NCBI GenBank assembly: GCA_022559845.1
Contig: CM040124.1
Location: 69,587,491 to 69,651,490, forward strand
Source: Amorphophallus konjac
Lineage: Eukaryota; Streptophyta; Magnoliopsida; Alismatales; Araceae
DNA: 64,000 bases
Direction: 5' to 3'
Shown here: positions 58,011-64,000 of the stretch, piece after piece
How positions within the stretch are numbered: the stretch's first letter is position 1
Layout of the letters: each line of letters opens with the position of its first letter
The notes under the pieces: generated by a model
Told to the model about the DNA's origin: nothing
The model's database searches: none
What the model saw: the letters and a program-made list of their open reading frames with translations, nothing else
Program-made: the position numbers and the translations under genes

Positions 58011-59666
58011 CTAATGTTCTAGATAAGGCCTCTCATTAGGAATTGAAAAAGAAGAATTAAGCGAACTGCTACGACGCAACATAGACCGGGTGAGCCGACG
58101 ATTATCATGATCAAAAGTAGCACGAGAGCCCATAAAGTTCCACTGGACCTGAACAATATCATCAGTCAAAGGATTGGCTTGAATGGCAACATCTGTCAAA
58201 GATGGACCACCACTAATATTCATAAGCCCACAAGAAACACCCATGTTGTCCCCCAAAGGAAGGACTGAAATCCCCTCTTCCAGAGTCGGGATAACATTAG
58301 GGACATGCAGAAGAGCCTGTTGCTCATCATCAGACGTGGGCTCGCCACCAACAGCAACAACTGGGACTAGATGAGCAGTTATAGAAAGGGCCAAATTTTG
58401 GGATGGAGGGAGCTCAGTGCCATGGCTTGACTCAACTGCAAGATGGGTCGACCCATGGGGCGTCGACACAGGAACCCGGGTAGGCTACTGCACATGGGCA
58501 GAAAGTGGCAACTCCAAAATACGGTCTGGCTACTGCACTAGCCCGGCCTGCGTCGACTCAAGGCCCGGCGGAGTCGACGCAGGCTTAAGAAGAGCAGGGG
58601 CACTCTGTAATGCTGCTGACGCTGTCTCCAAGGCGGACACCGAGGGAGGTACCTGTTTCCCCACAAAGTCTTCAGGATCACCCTGTGTTGAACGGTCAAG
58701 AGCCGATTCTGGCTCCACATACTCTTCAACGTCCTACGGCAGAACAAAAAATCTGTTGGCTTGATTAACATCATGTTGAGCATTGGACCGAAGATCAGTT
58801 CGAGGCCTGAAGACCTCTCGTGGTTTCCTTTGATGTGGCAAAGCAGCACCTACGCGGGGTCCTGTTGATGGATTGGAAGATTTACCCAATTTTTTCTTGC
58901 AATCAGCCTCCAGATGACCAAGCTTGTGGCCGAAGGAGCAGAGGTTTGGGACTCGATGATAATTTATGGATTGCCAGAAACCATCACCATCCATGTCAAT
59001 CCATAAGCGCTCCTTGCGCTGTGCGGAGAGGTCCAACTCCACACAAGCAAGAGCCTCAGAAGTATCTGTCATTGCCAGCGTATTTTCATGAATTCTAAGA
59101 ACTGGGCCAATATTCCCTGCAATCGATCGCATGAAATCTTCATGGTAGAGATTTGCTGGAAGAGAAGACAAACCAATCCAAATAGGGGCAGAAGAAGGGT
59201 TAGCCTCAAAGTCAAAGTTTGGTGTCCAGCGAAAGAAACGAAATAGAAATCCCTTGATGTAAAGAGTTTTCTAGATTAAGAACTTCAAGAAATCAGCCTC
59301 GCATCCCAGGCGAATAAGAAGATGCCTTGGATTTAATCTACTAATAATGAAGTCAGAAGAAATATGTAGTCGCTAGGCTAAGCAAGCCTTGATCTCTGAG
59401 AAAGAAGGCCGACTATACGCGCACTTGGCAATAATAGCAAGATTAAGATGCTGCATCGAAGCCTGAACTTCAGCCTTAGAGAAGAAAACTACCGGTTCCC
59501 CAACGTCTGTGAAAGCCAGAGGCTTTACCGGGAAGGATAGTCTCGACGTTTGAAGGGACTTCACAAGCATCTGTGCATATGAGCAGCGACGAGCTGATGA
59601 AGAGGAAGGGCAAGGAGGACCAACATCCGCAAGAGGGGGAGGGGGCTCCCCCTCATCACCGACCAT
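58011..59666 (-). pseudogene. LINE-2 ORF1 (nucleic-acid-binding protein)
   Basis: The N-terminal piece (59666-59373) reads MVGDEGEPPPPLADV, then a DUF4283-like segment with VVFFSKAEVQASMQHL. The next piece (59171-58734) gives LWIDMDGDGFWQSINYHRVP and a zinc-knuckle-like CSFGHKLGHLEADC in which the second Cys is replaced. A Pro/Ser/Thr-rich tail follows to 58011. Stops lie near 59373, 58734, 58529 and 58470. The protein would coat LINE RNA. Confidence 0.75.
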
Positions 59667-59755
59667 GGCCGGCGGCTAGGTCAAGTCGGCGTCTAGGTCA
59701 AAGTAGCAGGCGAGGAGAAGAGCATCATGAGGAGAGCCACCATTTAAGGCTACCT

Positions 59756-60156
59756 TTTTTGAAACTTGTGGTTTATATATTTGTATATATATAAGAAAAG
59801 GGTAATCGGCAATCTAGCAAACAAATTAATGTGTCGTATGGATTGCATGCACAGTGGTGCCGTTAAATTAATTAGGTTGATATATTTGCACCAGAAGAGT
59901 GCCGCTTTTGTTTGGTGAAAGAAAATTAAGGGAAGGCTTACAAAGTATTTTTGCTATATATATGCTTTGCGTACGTGAATATATATTCAAGAGTCACACT
60001 CAAATTGTCCTAAGTCACAAACTTGGTTATTTTTTTAATAATTAAAAACATAATTGAATTTAATTAAGAGGATCGAGTCATTTAATGTTGAAGAATTTAT
60101 GATTATATAATAAATTAATTTGATTCTCCTTTGTCGATATTTTTACATTGAATTAA
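59756..60156. other. AT-rich intergenic flank
   Basis: AT-rich DNA without ORF. If LINE-2 and its inserts are removed, it joins directly to 37880, so it was formerly next to the upstream region of the SLAH gene. Confidence 0.5.
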
Positions 60157-60669
60157 TGTGGGGGCGTTGGTGGACCCCAGAGAAGAGTAATAATAAAATA
60201 GTAATCATAGTTCAAAGGACGAGGCCGTACCTATCAGCGAAAACAGAAAGGGAACAATCTCTAATGCAGAGAAGGGAAAACGGATACCATAGTCATCTCC
60301 ATAAACACCACGCTCCAAAACCCAGCACAAAGATGGCACACCTCTGCAGTCGATATCGACGTGGGAACAAATCTCTTTACATGCACTCCTTCTTCTACTC
60401 TTTTTATTCTACACCTGAGGGTGCCTTTTTCACCAAGACTTGCACGTTGATGGAGGGTATCAATAGGTATTTAAAGATGGTGAAAAACCACTTGCGAGGG
60501 TGAAAAAATCGGAGGCAGAGGAGAGGGGCGTGCCAGGGCATGCGCTCCTGCGGGCGCACGCGACGCGTGCGTGACATGCATGTGCATGTCGCACACCTGT
60601 CGTTGCGCGGTTGGGAGCATGTCCCCCCGCATGTGTGCCTGACCCTAAATGGGCAATATCCCATTAACA
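60157..60669 (-). repeat. Short copia LTR (513 bp)
   Basis: On the minus strand it starts TGTTAATGGGATATTGCCC at 60669 and ends CGCCCCCACA at 60157. The bases before the start, ...GGGCAAGTGGGGAA on the minus strand, are a classical copia polypurine tract. So this is a 3' LTR whose element extends to the right. A TATA-like CTTTAAATACC is at 60466-60476. The central part has a CpG-rich stretch (60530-60600). Confidence 0.7.
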
Positions 60670-61840
60670 TTCCCCACTTGCCCATTTAGAGTTGACAGTG
60701 CATGTCCTTTCTTCCGCAGTATATGATTTCAACAGTCATACAGAAAATAGAGCGTGCAACCTCTGCGAGATTCATTAAGTAACTAACAAGTGTTTCATTA
60801 AACCATCATCTTACTAACAAATCACTTAATTAGTCTCACTATGCATCTTAGGCACTTACTATTCACCTGATTTGATACTCCAGATCTCTCAAAGTAGGCA
60901 GTGTCGAACCTAAATGCTAAGTGCTCAAGACCCTATCACCATTGAGGCAACAAAATCTCCCGGGATATGTGCAACAAGGCATGGTGATACAATAAGGTAC
61001 CTTCCCTATGATGCTTATGTCAATCCAATTCATCTTGCCGCTTTCCTAGACGTGCTCTGCTGGACTGTATCAAGCATCATCCTAAGTAACATGCTAAGAT
61101 AGCAACATCAAGATTCCTTTTCAAGATACGGCGCTGTAGGTCACTAGGGGTACAACAGAAACCACACAAATGTGATTCATGAACTCACATAATGATGAAG
61201 AGAGATCTATTCATCATTCTCATGTGCGGTCATGTTTTACACATGCGGTATGAGGCGCATGTTGCTGTGTTCATCCATTTACATGGGCGTGTCACTAAAA
61301 CTATTATAAAAATACCGTACAGATACAAATCCAGATGCGACCTATGTAGCTGATCAGAGTCTCACAAATCAATTGCTTCAATTTAGCACCTTCTTGCAAC
61401 TCATGTACCCAGATTTTATAGGCTCCACAAGATTGTAGCTGCATTTACGTGACCGATCTGAGTCAGATCTCATCTTAGCCTTAGCCAAGGCGGCATATTA
61501 ATATAATCTGTGATATTGTGTTTGCTCCCTGACCTCCAAGGTGTAGCAATATCGAATGCCTCATCTTTGCTCGCTATCTTTAAGCGTCGATATTGTGTTG
61601 GCTCCCTGACCTCCAAGGTGTAGCAATATCGAATGTCTTATCTTTGCTCGCTATCTTTAAGTGCGAAAGATAAAGCACCTGTGTGAGAGGGTGATTCAAG
61701 CCTGCTGACACTCTGACAACGTGTAAAGCAATCAATCATTCAAGTAGATATTATTGAACAATAAAGAAGCTTTAATGATGTCGAACATTGTAAACTATTA
61801 CAATTTACAGTTTACAAAGACCCATAGACCCACAATGGGC
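60670..61840 (-). other. Noncoding interior of the short-LTR copia element (probable)
   Basis: No ORF with a known domain is present. The region begins with the polypurine tract of the 60157-60669 LTR and probably is its 3' noncoding part or a non-autonomous interior. A 77-bp tandem duplication lies at 61512-61665. No matching second LTR was found further right. Confidence 0.45.
61512..61665 (+). repeat. 77-bp tandem duplication
   Basis: Two adjacent copies (61512-61588, 61589-61665) start gatattgtgt and include gctccctgacctccaaggtg. They differ at only about 6 positions, so the duplication is fairly recent or conserved. Confidence 0.85.
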
Positions 61841-62820
61841 AACAAAACTATAGCAACCCGATGAAATATAATAACACAAATAATATTAATAGGCCTTAGC
61901 TAGTAAACCCTTAAATTCAGTCCAATTAGCTAATAGGCTTTTAAAAGAATAAAAGTCATTTTAACAAACCTTTAATTCCTATCTAAAAACCAATTAATGG
62001 GCCTTGCGAATGGGCTATGTTTCTAGTTGAACGTGGTTTCTTTGAAACCCTAGGGTGATTTGACCGAAGGATTGGGTTGGCGGCTTCGATTAAGGTAGAT
62101 AAGGATTAAAGATAGAAGGCAGCTGTTTTATTAGAAGTAGGACTTTGAGCCTTAGCAAGATTCATCGGAGGTCGAAACCTTATTTATAGACCCCCTTGCG
62201 TTCGAAGCGGCCATTGCTGTTGTTGGGTTGGAGGCTTAGACGAGGAGGCGAGTTCAGCTACAGGCGTTAGAGCGTCATTGTGCTGTGTTGCTGGGAACCA
62301 TAGAGAAGGTCTTAGGCTTCTTCCTTTCCTTTTCTCCCAAAGGTAGGTGTTCTCTCGGGCAAAATTAATTAAACCCTCATGTTAAGTAGGCAAGCATGCA
62401 ATCATCTAATCTAGATCCCCATCATGCATATGCTATTTCTTCATGATCATACGTAATTTTTCTTGCGTTTTAACGCGTTGTGTTAAATTTCTGTTTCAAA
62501 AAAGAATTCGCGACCAACGTAGTGGACGTGTAGTAATCTGAGTCCTTTTACGCAGACGCGGATTCTTGAATTTGCGTCGGGTCTTTGGACACATTAATAC
62601 ACGTCGACTACTAAGACGCAAATTCCTTTATTATATATAAACTACTTTTACATTTTAAAAATTAATATTTCATAACCCATGTCAATAAAAATTATGATGT
62701 GAATATTTTTAGGATCCCTAAAATTTTCCCTTGATTATCATGTCTTCAGTTTTGGTAAATCCCCTATAGTTTAACAGTGCTACTTGTAGATTGTTTAATA
62801 GTTCTACCCCGCCCCCTTAA
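61841..62820 (+). repeat. Probable gypsy LTR fragment (plus strand)
   Basis: The layout resembles LTR G: AT-rich start with several (a/t)aggcc(t/c) words, a leader-like stretch, a TATA-like TTATTTATAG at about 62181-62190 and AT-rich DNA after it. No ORF and no defined ends are visible, so this remains tentative. Confidence 0.3.
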
Positions 62821-64000
62821 ACTAATATGTATGCATCATATGAGCATGAACAAGCATGGAAGATAATGAACAAAGGGCAATGAAAAGATAGGAAATACTA
62901 ACTGTGATCGCCACCAAGGTTCCAACAACGCCAAAGGATGAAGAAAAGAGAGAAAGGAGTAGAACGGTGTCGTGTACATTGGAAAAAGAAGAAGACTTGA
63001 TCGCGCTTGACAACGGGGTGTGGGGAACTTTGTAGATTCAAACCTCCTCTCTTTCCAGCCGGCTAGATGAAGAGGACCTCACGTTCATATCATGCTCTCC
63101 TGCAAAACAAAGATCAAACCATAAGAGAAAAACCCATTAGAAACATGCATGTGTAATATCAATCTCGCAGTGATAAAATAAGGATAGAAATTGAGGGCAA
63201 ACTCACCGTGGGGAGGTTTTTAACCCCTGTGGAAAGGTGGAAATAATAGGTGGATATGTTGTAATGATAATGAAGCAAAGATATGAGAAAATCACACAGT
63301 ACAACAGCGGGAAACGTGCATGCAATATGGAGAAAAGTGCATGTGTAGCAGAAAAATAGTGTTTTGTGATGATTTTAAGAATTGGAAGGACTAGAACTAA
63401 GAGAAGAGATGATGAAAAGAAGCCCTTGAGCATGGAAATCGAAGACAATACTTCCCTCTTCAGGCGAGAGTCGAAGTAGAAGGTAGACGATGCAGCATGG
63501 CTTCACCCCAAACCGAGAAAGAGCCTCCCTTTTCACGACCTGCGAACCTGGGTGCTTTAAATAGGAGCAGGAAACTTCTCGAGATAGATCTGAGATAAAC
63601 ACCCAATTTCAGGGATTTAGATGCATAAACCTCAAGATAATAGTGGTGGGAAGAGTCCCAGATCAATAAAAACTAAGGTGGAGGCTTATCTCCCTCGAAA
63701 ATAGATTGAACAAGGGTTCCAAAGAGTCCCACGGCGAAGAAATCGGAGTTCGGGAAGTTTAGGACTCTCTGTCTGGCAAACGGTCTATCGCACGGCCGTT
63801 TCTTGATGAAAATGGTGTAGGAAGGACCGCAAGGGGATGGCAAACGGTCTAGGGGGTGACCACAAGGCTCCAAGGATGAAACGGGACTATTTCGGGCAGG
63901 TTTGGGGCCAAACGGTCTAGTGAAGACCATTTTTTGTGGCCTAGCGGTCTTCCCAGGACCGCTAGGCTGCTGGAGGAAAATTTCCTAGGTAGACTTTGCG
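62821..64000 (-). repeat. Probable gypsy LTR H (minus strand), cut by the window end
   Basis: On the minus strand a TATA-like CTATTTAAAG (63555-63564) is preceded by about 440 bp that contain palindromic units like those of LTR G: TAGCGGTC...GACCGCTA at 63942-63964, AAACGGTC...GGCCGTTT at 63778-63802, and related copies at about 63841 and 63911. No coding sequence was recognised. The element call rests on this resemblance. Confidence 0.4.

Larger units (their letters stand above)
37880..59755 (-). mobile_element. LINE-2: near full-length L1-type LINE broken by three insertions
   Basis: The minus-strand pieces 59755-56997, 54928-54308, 52625-50948 and 38796-37880 form, in this order, ORF1, endonuclease, RT, zinc knuckle and RNase H, about 6 kb in total, the normal size for a plant L1 LINE. 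The pieces are separated by F3, F2 and chromovirus G. The outer ends are approximate because no target-site duplication or A tail was found; both flanks are AT-rich. All ORFs are broken. Confidence 0.8.

Overview
The window is plant nuclear DNA dominated by nested transposable elements. The only convincing resident host gene is a two-exon, GC-rich SLAC1-type anion channel (SLAH1/SLAH4-like) on the minus strand at 34.3-36.4 kb. The retroelement set (Sirevirus-type Ty1/copia with 1.8-2.6 kb LTRs, a Tekay/Del-like chromovirus, a Tat-like gypsy LTR, L1-type LINEs with RNase H) is typical of a large angiosperm genome. The very GC-rich first exon, with C/G-ending codons, hints at a monocot, but that is an inference. 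All element names here are local labels.

Layout. 1-4342: 3' end of Sirevirus A (+ strand: RT/RNase H, 3' noncoding region, 1.86 kb LTR), apparently inserted in the 3' region of Sirevirus B. 4343-25203: Sirevirus B (- strand), whose 5' LTR is split at 12450/24836 by a complete younger Sirevirus C (12451-24835, - strand, 5-bp TSD gtcgg, LTRs of 2598 and 2644 bp). 25204-25401: fragment F1 of another LTR family. 25402-30855: LTR of Sirevirus D (- strand), split by a 5'-truncated L1 LINE (27363-29771, exact 15-bp TSD). 30856-32300: a gypsy LTR end (+) and a Tat-like 5' LTR with primer-binding site and gag stub (-).

32.3-37.9 kb is a gene island: spacer, a diverged direct-repeat pair, the SLAH gene with its TATA box, and AT microsatellites. 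37.88-59.75 kb is one near full-length L1 LINE (- strand: ORF1, endonuclease, RT, zinc knuckle, RNase H) broken by three insertions: chromovirus G (38797-50947), LTR unit F2 (52626-54307, exact 5-bp TSD, carrying an internally deleted fragment of a host asparaginase gene) and LTR-like unit F3 (54929 to about 56996). G itself carries a 728-bp LINE RNase H fragment between integrase and chromodomain, flanked by a 10-bp TSD. 59.8-64 kb holds a small copia LTR, unidentified retroelement-like noncoding DNA, and two probable gypsy LTR fragments.

The pattern most worth attention is shared LTR architecture. Each Sirevirus LTR family (A, B, C, D) has its own array of a different short motif, irregularly spaced at about 28-40 bp, in U3 upstream of the TATA box. 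The gypsy LTRs G and H carry arrays of a short palindromic unit instead. None of the element coding regions is intact in the sequence as given: each carries in-frame stops, frameshifts or truncation.
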